A program made the translations under genes and the position numbers. Below are positions 31,439-42,430 of a stretch of DNA of 42,997 nt, one piece after another (position 1 is the first letter of the stretch; each line of letters begins with the position of its first letter). Source of the stretch: Haplomitrium mnioides (Eukaryota; Marchantiophyta; Haplomitriopsida; Calobryales); NCBI GenBank assembly GCA_049999725.1, contig JBNGIS010001145.1, positions 40,618 through 83,614 of the forward strand, read 5' to 3'. The notes under the pieces are model-generated. The model was not told where the DNA came from. It made no database searches and was given only the letters and a program-made list of their open reading frames with translations.

Positions 31439-32715
31439 CCAAGTCGATCCGGTGCCCCTCCAGTTCCCTTGGGACTCCTTTTAAATCCACGTGACTCCAG
31501 GCAAAGGCATCACTGAAGTCATTCAAGAGATTGGTGAGGGCTCGCTCCAATTTTCTGGGCAATTGGGAGCCTATTTGGAATGTATGTCCTTCTCGGACCA
31601 CCAATTGCTTGTAATGGACTTCTCGCACGGCCCCCATCTCATTTCTCCCATAGGTGTCTCCCTTTGTCATCAGAATCGCCAATCGCAATCCTCCCTCCAC
31701 CCGAGGAGTTATTCGAACCCGTCTGTGTCCGCCTTCTACATCCGATGAGACATTTCGGACCCCTCCTCTCTTTTGGTCCTGATGTCCTCATCTCTTGCCA
31801 GATCTTCCGTAGATTCCCTCCGATGGTGTGCTTGGATATTTCAATTTGGTTCATGAACACCACACCCTCTTCCAACAAATCCTCCTCTGTAGCTTCACTC
31901 ACCATCTGCAGCTAGTAGTGATATTCCGACTTTTCCTCCTCCTTGGACCACTCACTGTCATATTCCTCTTCGGATTGTGTTTCCCCCAGGTGAGGAATAG
32001 GTCCGTAGTGCACTACCGTCTTTTCAAGGTCGAACACCAATGTGGAATTCCCCCAGTTGTGCATGACTCGGGTCCCATACAGCTAGGGCCTCCAATTAAC
32101 ACAGGGTATGGAGATGCTCGGGCTGGCCGCATGACCAGGTAGTTCAGCTTGAACTCCTTTTCTTCGATGAAAGTTGGTACTTGGAGGAGGGAGCCTAATG
32201 GCTTCACCCGTGATCCATCCACCAGCCTCATAATTCGGGCTATATGTTGGAATTCCGTGAATCCCAACTTATGAGCGGTCTCTTCCACCATTTTGTTTAC
32301 CCCTGCCCCTCCATCTACGGGCACCAATGACAATGTGCACCCTGCGATGTGTATGTCAATCTCTGGGACCCCATTGTCCTCACACACTAGTTGCAAATCC
32401 GCTGGAGCTCCTACTCGGGGCAGCCTTCTTCTCCTCTTGGCTCCCATCAATAATTCCCGGAGCTGCTTTTGATATAACAGACTGTCCTTGATGAGTTGGC
32501 CCACTGTGGCCGCAACAAGACAGTCCCTTACATCTGCCTGAATGTTGTATGGGACAAGTTTTGTTCCATCTTCTGAGGATGCGATCTTCGCCTCGGCCTC
32601 CTTGATCCCTCGCTGTTTGCGGACCTCCGTGAGGGTCTCCATCGTTGCTTGTTCCTCCTCCAAGGCTTCCAGAGCCTCCAATCGCTTCCTTACGTGGTCT
32701 TATTGCTTTGGATAG
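31434..32715 (-). pseudogene. pol: Element B protease and N-terminal RT, cut by C
   Basis: After the linker (DNPKWFY near 32730) comes a coiled Glu/Lys-rich part, then retropepsin with active site VDGGAGVNKM (about 32285-32315) and VLIGGP, ending at a stop at 32013. An acidic spacer with stops and a frameshift near 31690 follows, then the RT approach NDFSDAFAWSHVDLKGVPRE and HRIDLE, ending at 31434 where LTR C starts. In A the same place continues with IPVRQRQYRLNP into the RT fingers. Confidence 0.87.
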
Positions 32716-33570
32716 AACCACTTCGGATTATCCCTCTGATAATGCGAGTCACTCCATGATAAGGTTGCTTGAGCTACCCCCTTCTTGGCTTTTCGCTCAA
32801 TTTTCTTTTGGCTCTTCTTTTTGGCTTTTTCCCCGGCTTTGATCACTACTCAGAAACAATCTTCGGGAGCGGATGTCTCCCATCTTGGAAATTCCGCTTC
32901 CTCTTCTATTTCCAAAGTGATGAGATTGACAATTGCGAGGGGAGGGGGATTTGTACCTGGTCCGAGAGATGCATCGAGCCTTCGGATAAGTGGGCAATTG
33001 ACTACCACATGCCCCTCCTTCTTGCACTGGAAGCATAAAGCAGGTGGTTGGCCGTAACCGCTCTTCCGCAGCTCCGAACAGTTAAAGGAAATGTGGTCGG
33101 ATTGGCCACAATTCCAACATACCATAATAGTTGTCCAAGGTGGCCAATTGGCAGCCCACTGATTCCCTGGCCCTCCGCTTCCCCCCGCTGGCCTGTTTAG
33201 CATGGTGCGAGGCCTCCCACTGATTTGATAGACTGTTTTCGGGGCCTCTTCCATCACGTACTCCACCTCTTCTCTCACATACTTCGGTGCTTCCTCCCTT
33301 GCGTAGTGTACAACATTATTCTCATTCGGGCATTCCTCAAGGGAGTGTCCATGTTGCTTACAGCTTACGCACCACACTCTGACTCTCTTGGTAGGTAGGG
33401 GCCTGCCTTCTGGTTTGATCCCTGCAAGGAGGATGTTCATCGCCTCCATCTTGGCACTCAGCTCTTCAATTTGATCCCTCCCTCTGGCTTCTTGCTTGCC
33501 TCAGGTTCGGGTTCAGTCTTCTTGTACTTTCCATTGTTGGCCCTCTTGCGATGATTCGCTTTCTTCTCCT
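32716..33570 (-). pseudogene. gag: Element B nucleocapsid with three zinc knuckles
   Basis: Three CCHC knuckles: CVSCKQHGHSLEEC (about 33380-33340), CWNCGQSDHISFNC (about 33125-33080) and CFQCKKEGHVVVNC (about 33040-32995). A basic stretch, KAGEKAKKK, and the DNPKWFY linker follow. TGA at 32850-32852 (CGA to TGA fits) and a TAA near 32700 interrupt the frame. A one-base frameshift near 33470 and a TAA near 33570 separate it from upstream gag. Three knuckles is more than the one or two usual in Ty3/gypsy gag. Confidence 0.85.
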
Positions 33571-34250
33571 TGGCTTACTTCTTCTTTTTCAAGTCCTTCC
33601 TCTTCTTCTTCTTTCGGGATGATCGGTCCTCCTTTGAGTTGTTGCTTCTAGACTTCTCGCTTTCCAAGGAGGACTCGTAACTCTCATCCATTTCCTCTCC
33701 GCTATCCGAGGTGTTCAAAGAATCATCGGACTCGTACTTGGCCCGTGCCTTCTTGTGGGAATTGGTGATTGCCTTGACATGGGATCGGGCTGCATTGACT
33801 GCTTCTTCAAGAGTCTGTGGATCCGTCTGTCTCACTCAGGTCCCAATTCTCCTGGGAAGAGCTGCCATGAACCAAGCTGTGAGCATCCCGTTTGTGGCTA
33901 GTGGGTTCAGCTTCCGCGTCATCTTCTTGAATTGCTGGAGGAATTTCCTCATGGACTCCTTCTTTTTCATCCTTAGCTGACCTATTTTGATCAGCACCTC
34001 TGTCTCCTCCCCGATCCCTCTGAATTCTACAAAAAAGGCTGCCTTGAACGCATGCCAGTCTTGCTTGACATTGTCAAGCAAATCCTTGTACCATGGCTAA
34101 GCTTCCCCTTTCAAGACTGCTGGCAAGATCCCAATTTTTACATGGCTTTCACCATTAGCTATCACGGTGTTCTCCAAGCCATCTAGCTATGCATCGGGGT
34201 CATCCTTCAGACGTCCCTTGAAGGATTTGTATTTGAATCAACCTCGAAGC
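33571..34250 (-). pseudogene. gag: Element B gag, capsid region
   Basis: It reads KSFKGRLKDDPDA, LDGLENTVIANGESHVKIG, NVKQDWHAFKAAFFVEFRGI, then QLRMKKKESMRKFLQQFKKM and MAALPRRIGT, the standard plant retrotransposon gag pattern (W..F...F...F, then a segment around LQQFKKM). A TGA at 33836-33838 falls between RRIGT and VRQTDP, where Arg fits. A Ser/acidic and Lys-rich tail (SDDSLNTSDSGEEMDESYES) follows, matching C. TAG stops also occur after DPDA and KGEA. The start codon is unresolved. Confidence 0.85.
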
Positions 34251-34457
34251 CTAGAAGGGGGTACCGGATTGGCCATCCCAGCACTGGCCACGGGTACTTC
34301 CACCCACAAGTCTCTGTCTTCTGCCACTCTTCCTCAACAAACTCACAACCAATTGCTCTATTTCTCTGAATTTGCCTTCACAATCTAACTTTGGGTCTTT
34401 GGTGCACAAAGTGATATCTTGGTTTCTGGCTGGTCTCAGGTTTCTCCAAACCTTTAG

Positions 34458-34474
34458 CCCTCCTTCTAGCGCCA
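34458..34474 (-). other. Primer-binding site of B
   Basis: TGGCGCTAGAAGGAGGG on the minus strand, identical to A, 8 bases from LTR 34483. Confidence 0.82.
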
Positions 34475-34482
34475 AAAATTCA

Positions 34483-37446
34483 TATCACTCCCCTTCTTTA
34501 GGCCTTAACCTTCACAAGTGCCACTTGGAAGGCAAGCGAGGACAAAATCATGGTCTTAAGGTTCTTTTCTGAGATGGCCCCTATCCCGTTATCACTTTGA
34601 GGCTTTAAGAAATCCCTCTTACCTTACAAGCCCTTTACTCACTTCCTCATTCCCATCAACATACAATCTGATCATTCATTCACACCACCCAAGTCCACAT
34701 TCACACCACCCCAGTATTCCTTGTGTAAATCTTTCAATGTACTTCAAGGGTCCCAAATTTGGGCCTTGCCACCTTGTGTATACTTTAGAGGTAGAAATGT
34801 ATTGGACCCTGCACCCATGGACAATAACAAGGGACTGGACTCCCCCTCTTAGAGTTGTCTTAAGGTCTAGTACAAGAATAAATCCTATCTACTCTACTAT
34901 GAGTTGTTTCCTACATAATAAAACAGAGTCAGGAGTAGAGTGCACTGACCCCAAGGTCATAAGACTATGTCAAGAGACTTGACTCCCCCTTTTAAGACTG
35001 TCCCATGGCCTGCACAACTAATACTTGTTTAATCCTAGTCTAAATGTCTCTTGCACAATATAGTAGAATGCAAATCTAACTAGTAAACATATACGCAATT
35101 ACAACACACTCAAACCTTGCACTGCAACAAAACAGGGGCCTTGCAAGACCACAAAATCTGGTCTCCCAGGAGACTCCTCCCTTCTGAGCCACTTACCACC
35201 TTCCAACCCTCACATTAGCTCCCATACCCACACACCCTTCTCCAGATAGTTTTCAACTTCCATCGCTAGAAGCCTTGGATTTACTTCCTCAAGCTCGGAA
35301 GAGGATTTCTTTCACTTCCACCTCTGGAAGACAATCCTCCCAACTGCATGTAGCTCACTCCACCCCTGAGCCTCAAACAAGTCTTCTCCATAGTGCGCAG
35401 GCACTAACGCAGCCACCCTCTTCACAACTCCACTTGAAAGATAAACACCAGAACGCACTCCGAGCACTGTGGGTTGATGTTCCCGCACAAAGAATGCAGA
35501 GACGACCCCAAGATCCCACTTGGCAGCCTCTCCCAAATTCTCAACAGACCGGATCCCCTTCAAATTCCCCGTATCGATCCACCTCCACTCCTGGTCCACC
35601 CACAATGATGAGTTCACATGGATCACCCGAGCCTCTAGAGCTCCTCGCCCAACAATTCTCGGGACCCCTCCAGTCCACCTCCACCCCTGCTAGCCCCTCG
35701 TGCGAGTTCACTCGCTTCACGTGATTTCTGACTGGAATCCCCCTTCTGCCTTACCTCGTTGTGTTTTCCTTATGTAAAGATTGATGACGCATCTCTAGTT
35801 TGCTTGCACATCAACCCGATTGAATTTGGATCCCGTTGATATATACTCCCCAAGCTTCCACTGCTCTTGCGAGTAATTCTTGTTCGAAATCTCGTTATTC
35901 CCATTAGGCTCGGACACGGACGTTGCAACACCTGTCCCGCCTGTTCGCAGAATGATGCCAAGTACAATGGCTATACAGGAGTGAGTCTAAGGAATCTTGC
36001 AGACTGAGATTCCGCAAATTCCCATGAAACCCAAGTCCAAAAAAACCCTCGGAACAGAGTTCCAAAGAATCCTGTAGAAAAGGAGTCCAACGGGATCTCC
36101 AAGATTCGCATCCGTAGATTCTTGCAGATCCGAGTCTATAGAATCCAACGGGACCTAGGGTCCGTTGTTGACTTTTCCTCCATTGTCGCCGTCTAATGCC
36201 GCATTCAACTTCGAAGTTGGACAGGCGCCTTGACCTTGCTCCGTAGTTGACTGCAGATCCTAATTTGAAGGATCCATTAGCCAGGGAAGTCCGAAGGATA
36301 TCTTAGACTCCTCCGAAGTGCCACGTGTTAAGGCTGACTCTCTTCCGTACCCACTATCCGACACCGTTTTCCAAGGGGAAGGCGGACTACCATGCTGACT
36401 TGTTTCCATGGTTGACTCCTCTCTGACCCGAAGGATCCAACAGACCCTCCTTGAGTGCCACGTAATCCGAAGCTACGCCGTCCGACACTGTTTTTCAAAG
36501 GGGAGCTTGACCGTCACGCTGACTTTGGGTTTCGATGAAGACTGCAGACTCTCCCTTTTGACCACATTTCCGCTAAGCTCTACGGGCCTTCTCTGCCTGC
36601 CACATCTCTATCGAAACCCTCAGACACTTTTGAGGGTGCCACGTTTCCAAAAACAGCCCGCGGGCCTCTTGCGCCTACAACATTTCCGCTGATGCCCCAC
36701 GGACACCCCGGGCCCACCATCTCTCCGCAAGGATCCGCGAACTCCCTGGGCTTGCCACGACTCCGCAGAGACCCACGGACTCCTTGACGACGCCAGGTAA
36801 TCCGCTAAATCTCGCAGAGTCTTCTGAAGACATCGTGTTTCCACTGAATCTCGCGGGCGCTGAAGGAAGGGGTTGCGGACCTTAGTAGACTCATTTCATG
36901 CCAGAGGGATCGAAGCATCCCCCGATCCCTGGCCTAGTCGTTGCTCCTGAAGGCCCTGACCCTTCCTTTGTCTCCCCGATCTTTGCCTCTGGTGTGTGGC
37001 ATCTGAAGGTTTACCCCACGGCCTTTCCTTGTCTGCGGCCTCTTCTTCCACTGCCATCCTTCGACCTCCACCCCACGTCTTGGATCCTTCGATCTTCCTC
37101 GTGGCTGATTGCCTCTGGTGACGTTCCTTCCTCCATGCTAGGCCTTGACTCCTGCATTCCAAGGACACTCACAGGCTCCCTTCTGCTTCCGTAGAATTTT
37201 AGTGCGGGCGGGCACATCTCATTGTTTCACCCCCGAAGCCCCCTGCAAGCCCATCTTCACTCAACCTCCCTCCTTGTCTTTCACCACTCCACTCCCTTCC
37301 TCGGATCTAGGCGATCCGCTCTTATGTGCTGATTGAAGTCAATCCGCTGCTTCCGAGGTATCGTAGCACTTACAGGAGGGAATTTGTACCAACGCCACCT
37401 CTGATCCTTTGAATTCCTCTTTAATGCTCCAAATCATTGGCTAACA
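34483..37446 (-). repeat. 5' LTR of element B, about 2.96 kb
   Basis: The minus strand begins TGTTAGCCAATGATTTGGAG at 37446 and ends GAGTGATA at 34483. It pairs with 12833-15762. W-box/G-box modules lie at about 36165-36560, with CACGTG near 36322. Short plus-strand open frames here have matching partners in the left LTR and are non-coding shadows of the repeat. Confidence 0.92.
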
Positions 37447-37451
37447 AATAC
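37447..37451. other. Target site duplication of B, right copy (AATAC)
   Basis: Directly follows the LTR end ...GGCTAACA and matches 12828-12832. Confidence 0.88.
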
Positions 37452-37560
37452 TTCTTTCATATGATCGCAATACTCAGCTTTAGTTTTACTATGTTGAATG
37501 AAATATTTCTAAAGAAGATCTGTCAAGGTCTTGCAAAGCTCTTCCAATTCTTGTAGCAAT
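37447..37560 (-). pseudogene. F RT fragment on the far side of B
   Basis: The minus strand reads SKTKAEYCDHMKEVF, the RT stretch just before the segment at 12827 (family pattern SKTWEEHLxHVxxVF). This supports B having split one chromovirus. Upstream the frame is not readable. Confidence 0.65.
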
Positions 37561-38180
37561 AACGAGTATATAGGTCAGTTATTATGTACTTTCTGGTGTC
37601 AACTGAATTAGCAAGGACATCCTCAATCATCTTGTAATCTTTTTGGCAAATTATCTACAAACTCCTTCAAAATATCATCAATCATTGAGGTCTGTATAGA
37701 TTTCCCTCCCTTCTTATTAAAGTCCATGATAAGCTTGATCCACTCAAGAAAAAGAAGTAGCTATTTCTCCATTGAAACATTATGCTGAAAAAATTTGAGC
37801 CTCTTCACCAACAATGCCGGACTCTCTAAAAGAATTTGCTTTCCTTGTAAAGTAACTTGAATTTGTCATTTTGCCAAATCAACTTGAGCGAATTGATCTT
37901 CAAGTCAAAACAAACTTAAAATAATATTGTACTAGTGCAATAACAAAATCCATAGATTTCTTATACTCTTTACCAATCTATTAATAAGCAAAGTTTTAGC
38001 TTTGATTCTCTTGGAAAAATGTAATGACATGAAATTTTCACAACTTCTAGAGTCTACCAACATTCTATAAGAATGCTCATCAACCATACCATCTACATGA
38101 AGCATAGGGCTTCAAAATTTTGTCAAATTTTAGTTTCATTTGAACTAATCAAGTACTTAGTAAACTACTTCAATTTTTTT
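37561..38180. other. AT-rich stretch, unassigned
   Basis: Perhaps more of F's RT or an older sequence. The minus strand gives a short plausible run, DFNKKGGKSIQTSMIDDILK, then EFVDNLPK (about 37660-37740), between stops; I do not recognise it. Confidence 0.35.
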
Positions 38181-38960
38181 TACTAAAGTGTCGGCCGGGT
38201 TTTTGCGGAATTTTTTTGATTTTTTGTGTTTTACCCCAGCCTAGTACAACAATTTGTGCCCATGATTGATCAACCTGGTGCACAAGGGGGGCAAAGAGGG
38301 TCAAAACAATTTAAAGAGTTGTCTAGAGTCTGAAGAAAGCATATTGGTTCAGACCATTGGAGAGTTGGTCCAATTCGACACATAGAAGAGAAACCACTCA
38401 AAAGGTCATCGACAAGATTTTGAGCAAATGGCTTCACCCATGGCTTGCAAATTGCTTTCCCTTTGTATTCTTATATGTGGTTTTTCCCCTATGTAGTCTA
38501 CCATATGTGTTTTGCTTACTCTGTATCTTTGGCAAGTATAATATAGTATAATATTAGTATATTATTTTATTGATTTATTCTATTGTACTGTGTTATGTTA
38601 TATGCTGATTTATGTATTCTTCTTTGTTCCCATTCTTTCCAATTTTTCCATCTTTCCTTTCTTTCTCTTCCTCCTATCTTGTAGCCAACACGTAGTCGAA
38701 GCATGACTCAGCATCACGCAGGGCAGCCCCAAGGAGAAAATTCAAGAAGGGGTCGGAAATTTAAGAGGAAAACAGCGGTTAGAGAGAGGCAAAGCGTGAA
38801 TGCCAGATGCACAATTGGGGAAATGAAAAGAGGGTTCAGAAGAAAGACTGAGAGAGCGCAAGGAAGGAGAGGCAACAAAATTTGGATGAGGAGAGAATGG
38901 TGAGGAGAATTCGACCAGAAGGGGCCACGCAAGCCATTTGGCAATTTCTTTGCACATTTC
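38181..38960. other. Unassigned stretch with a small Arg-rich open frame
   Basis: TGTCGGCCGGG near 38189 looks like a possible element start. A 66-codon plus-strand frame at 38703-38903 starts MTQHHAGQPQGENSRRGRKF and is very rich in Arg and Lys, with no known motif. A T-rich stretch near 38460-38560 resembles one near 38940-39050. No gene is claimed. Confidence 0.35.
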
Positions 38961-39420
38961 CTTTTGTTCTATAAGCTATGTACTTTGTTTTGTTTTCCTC
39001 TGTGTTTTGTATGTGCTCTATAATTTTTGTATGCTATTAGTATACCCATCATTGAGGAGGTACAAAAGGGTGCTCTACTCACCATGTTCGAGAGAAGTTT
39101 TATATTATATTATTTTATAGTATTTTAGATTACTTTATTATTATTTAGGAGACTCGACTTCCTCTATACATCAACCTTGGTATAAAAAACTGTATTTCCT
39201 ATGTGTGATTGTATAGTATTATATTATTATTTTTTAAGTCTACTAGTTATCTATTATTCAATTTTGTATGTTTTATTTTTATTTTATTTTTCTTTCTTCC
39301 CTTTGTTATAGGGACCATATGTAACCCTATGTAAGTAGTTGTACATTCATTCATTCCAACTATTCTACTCTCACTCTCGGAAGCTATTGTGTGTGTATGT
39401 GCAGTGCTCATGTGATAACA
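38961..39420 (+). repeat. Probable 5' LTR (3' part) of the Ty1/copia element
   Basis: An AT-rich stretch ends ...TCATGTGATAACA just before a conserved CGTTATCAGCACGA. The right edge at 39420 is an estimate from the terminal CA; the left edge was not found and no partner LTR is in the window. Confidence 0.45.
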
Positions 39421-39434
39421 CGTTATCAGCACGA
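39421..39434 (+). other. Primer-binding-like site of the copia element
   Basis: CGTTATCAGCACGA follows the presumed LTR end. The stretch GATAACACGTTATC around it is also a perfect palindrome. The primer tRNA was not assigned. Confidence 0.4.
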
Positions 39435-41056
39435 AAGAACTCTACACTTTTTTTCCATCTCCCACATGCGCTCTACCTGCACCAACACTTGAGAGAACAT
39501 CAGCATACAAATTTTTCTCCTCTGCGCGAGACCCTTTTTTTTCCTCTCGTTCATTTTTTTTTTCTCTTGTGGAATGCTCTAACAGTGGAAGTTTGCAGCG
39601 CAGACATTCCTTTCCTTCATTTTAGTGTTCTATCCTTCTTCTTTTCTCTAAAGGATTACTCCTTTTTTTCTTCTTCACGCCCCACCCTCTTTCCTTTTGA
39701 ATGTCCCTTCGTACGGGCTAGGGCTCTCTCTCCTGCTCGTGACTCGTTTCTCTTGCTCGCAGCTCATCTCTCCTGCTCGCGGCTCGTCTACCTCCTACTT
39801 GTGGCTTGTCTCTCTTGCTGTTCGCAACTCGCCTCTTGCTGCTCGCGGCTCTCTCTATTGCTACTCGCGATACTTGTGACCCATCTCTTGCTACTCGCAA
39901 CATTCGCCTATTGCTCTCATGCTGCCTGCGGCGCTCATCTCCTGCTCGCCGACGCCCACATATTTGCTCGACTTTGTTTTTCTCTTCAATCGACGCAGAT
40001 TCTTCACCAACCAAGCCCTGCGCACTACTTACCTTTGGTGGACGACAACTCTATTTGCGCTCAACTCGTCTCTACTTGGCGCAATCGGTGACTCTTAATG
40101 TTCTCTTTGTCTCTCACCTGGAGGACTACATTTCTATTTTTCTGATCGACTACTCATTTAGAGGACATCCTACGATCGTTCGACTAGAGACTTTCCTCCT
40201 ATTTTGGTTTACACTTGGCGACCTTACTCCCGTCCATGTATACAAGCAAGAGAAAGGTGAGACATAGGCTACACAAACCTATGCACAAGTTCCACCCACC
40301 TATTTATGCGACATTGAAGACCTGGATGACTATACAGAGACTACATCAACACTCAACAACAAAGCGACACTGCATCTTGGCACTTCAAGCTCTTTTACTC
40401 TATTCTTCATCACTTCTTGGTTCAACTTTCTCAACCTATCCTATTGATTATATTCTATTCTTTCTTTGTGCTATCTGAACGATCTCATTCCCCACGAGGG
40501 ATACAATTGTTGATTCTGGATCACTTCTTGTTACAAGAGAATCATACTAACCTAAGCACTGACCCTATCACCTCTTGAGATCAACCTTTATCTGGCCATA
40601 CCTGCAACAACTCTATTTTTCTTACAACACCACATTTGCAGAAAGGGGCTACAATGATAGCAGGCTAGGTCCGGTTTAACTCAAAGCGGACCAACAGGAC
40701 AGATCTGGGGGATATGATATCAGCACACCAGAAGACATAGACAAATAATTCCAGGGCAGTCTTTTCATTCATTAGCAACAGTTCATTCTTACATTTCAGT
40801 TCTTGGTGACTCATACCGATCGATTCACAGCTAGTCCAATTATTTCTTGTTTTCATTTCAATTATTTGATTTTTCCGTTTAAGGCAGAAAACATAAACAG
40901 GTACTAGGGTCCGTGATCAACCAGACTTCGGTCCATCAAACATTTGTACATAGTACAAAACATCGCAGCCTTGACCCAACAGCTGCATTCGCCAGAACTC
41001 TTGGTTTATCTACCTCTTTCACAGGGACTCCCAACAAAATAGAGAACAGGTCAAAC
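39435..41056. other. Long leader of the copia element
   Basis: About 1.6 kb between the presumed primer site and gag, without recognised domains. It contains a pyrimidine-rich tract and the GCTCGC minisatellite. A 250-codon plus-strand frame (39339-40091) begins inside the presumed LTR and is mostly minisatellite-encoded Leu/Ala/Cys; I do not accept it as a gene. Confidence 0.5.
39728..39950. repeat. Degenerate ~20-23 bp minisatellite in the copia leader
   Basis: Repeated words CTCTCCTGCTCGCGGCTCGT and TCTCTTGCTACTCGC, about ten units with substitutions and length changes. Confidence 0.75.
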
Positions 41057-42140
41057 ATGACATCTGTTGAATCTATGAAATTTCAAGCTCTAAAATTGGA
41101 CGGCTCCAATTATTGTTCTTGGTCACTTGATGTCATGACATACTTGACATCCGAAGCTATCCGTGAAGTCATCAACTTTGATGACAACGTCACCCAGTGT
41201 GACACAGCCAGAGCGCTGATCCTACTCAGACACCATATGGTAGAACCCCTCACGCTTCAGTACCTCAACTTTTACAGTCCCCATCTACTATAGGAAGAAC
41301 TCAAACTCATATTCGACCATCTGACGACGACATTGCTCCCATCAGCGAGACACAATTGGATCAACCTATGAGTCTAGGACCATGCGTCCATTACAAATTA
41401 CAACAGCAAATTATTTTGCATAGTCTCACAACTAGCAATCTGTGGCCACCCCATGACCGACGAAGAATAGATAGAGAAAACTCTATCTACATTCCTTATA
41501 AGCAATCTCATCTTGGCATCTCAATATCGCAACATGCGATTCACTCGGTACTCCAAACTCATAGCATACATGCTACTTGCTGAAAAGCGCCAACTACTAC
41601 TCGTAGAAAATGCAAAGAAGCGACCCCCAGGGTCAGCCGCACCTAATCTGAACCCTGAATCACATTTTACAAGCACTAGCCTTTACCCTCGCTCTAAGAA
41701 AAAACAATTTTCCAGAGGTAGAGGAAGAAGTAGCCTCAGATTCAAGGGGAGCGCAAGCCAGCCAATCAGCAGTCATCCTCCCAATGCAAACCACAGGGAT
41801 AGAAATGCCAACCGTTGCATTCCAATGACACCAAAAAATGTGCCCCAACGCACATGGCACAACAAAGGTGGCAAGCAATCATATAGAGGCCGATAGAATA
41901 CATCTGGCCCGCGCCAACAACAAACTACATGCAATAGGTGTGGCACACGTGGCCACACTCAACACACATGTAGAGTGTCAGCGCACCTAGCGCGCCTATA
42001 CCAGCAAAGCACCAAACCTCACACTCATGAGGTAAAGGGCAACTTACTGGAAATGACAGACACTGATAAATATCCACAATACAATGTACATCCTGAAAAT
42101 CATATGACTCAATCAACATTGTCTAACTAGAAACATGGAT
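41057..42140 (+). pseudogene. gag: Copia gag with one CCHC zinc knuckle, broken
   Basis: The start ATG at 41057 gives MTSVESMKFQALKLDGSNY, the usual copia gag N-terminus with W at the expected place (CSWSLDVMTYL). Later blocks: EELKLIFDHL, LLPSARHNWINL, LASQYRNMRFTRYSKLIAYM, a basic tail, then CNRCGTRGHTQHTC at 41930-41971 (CX2CX4HX4C). Damage: TAG at 41291-41293 (Trp expected), a frame disturbance with TGA near 41370 and TAG near 41470, TAG at 41894-41896 and TAG near 42130. Gag would form the particle and bind RNA. Confidence 0.87.
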
Positions 42141-42430
42141 CTGAGATAACATGCATTGTAGACAGCGGTTCCTCACATACTATCTTGCAAGACCGCAAAT
42201 ATTCCTCACCCATCACCCCTTCTTTCAAGCCAATGACTACTATTACATGCCATAATCAAATTGAAGAAGGACAAGGTCCAACGACCATCATTTTTCCAAA
42301 TGGAACAAGACTGGACATCAAATCAGCAATTTATACATCTGCAACAACCAGAAACCTCATCAGTTTCTGAGATATATTACAAAACGGTTTCACATTCAAA
42401 CAGGATCATTTTAAGACAAAGAAGTTGTAG
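42141..42430 (+). pseudogene. pol: Copia protease, N-terminal part
   Basis: CIVDSGSSHTIL at about 42153-42188 has the D-S-G active site with the SSH that typifies copia proteases. GPTTIIFPNGTRLDI and TTRNLISF follow, with TGA at 42368-42370, then DILQNGF. Similarity is lost at about 42430. Confidence 0.85.

Larger units (their letters stand above)
12833..37446 (-). mobile_element. Ty3/gypsy LTR retrotransposon B, complete span, with nested insertions
   Basis: The ends are TG...CA with a 5-bp AATAC duplication in chromovirus F. On the minus strand: LTR 37446-34483, primer site 34474-34458, gag, protease, start of RT to 31434, insertion block (31433 to about 17931), connection/RNase H/integrase to 16009, polypurine tract 15775-15766, LTR 15762-12833. 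About 180 codons of RT core, including the catalytic motif, are missing at the insertion block. In the first 77 bases of the LTRs I count about 8 mismatches, so B is moderately old. Confidence 0.92.
39000..42430 (+). mobile_element. Ty1/copia retrotransposon remnant (LTR end, leader, gag, protease)
   Basis: Plus-strand order: LTR end, leader, copia gag, CCHC knuckle, protease, then loss of similarity near 42430, where LTR-like block E begins. Integrase, RT and RNase H are outside the window or lost. The start coordinate is approximate. Confidence 0.8.

Noticed and set aside
39339-40091. 250-codon plus-strand open frame rich in Leu/Ser/Cys
   Set aside because: It starts in the presumed copia LTR, crosses the primer site and derives its length from a GCTCGC minisatellite; no domain.
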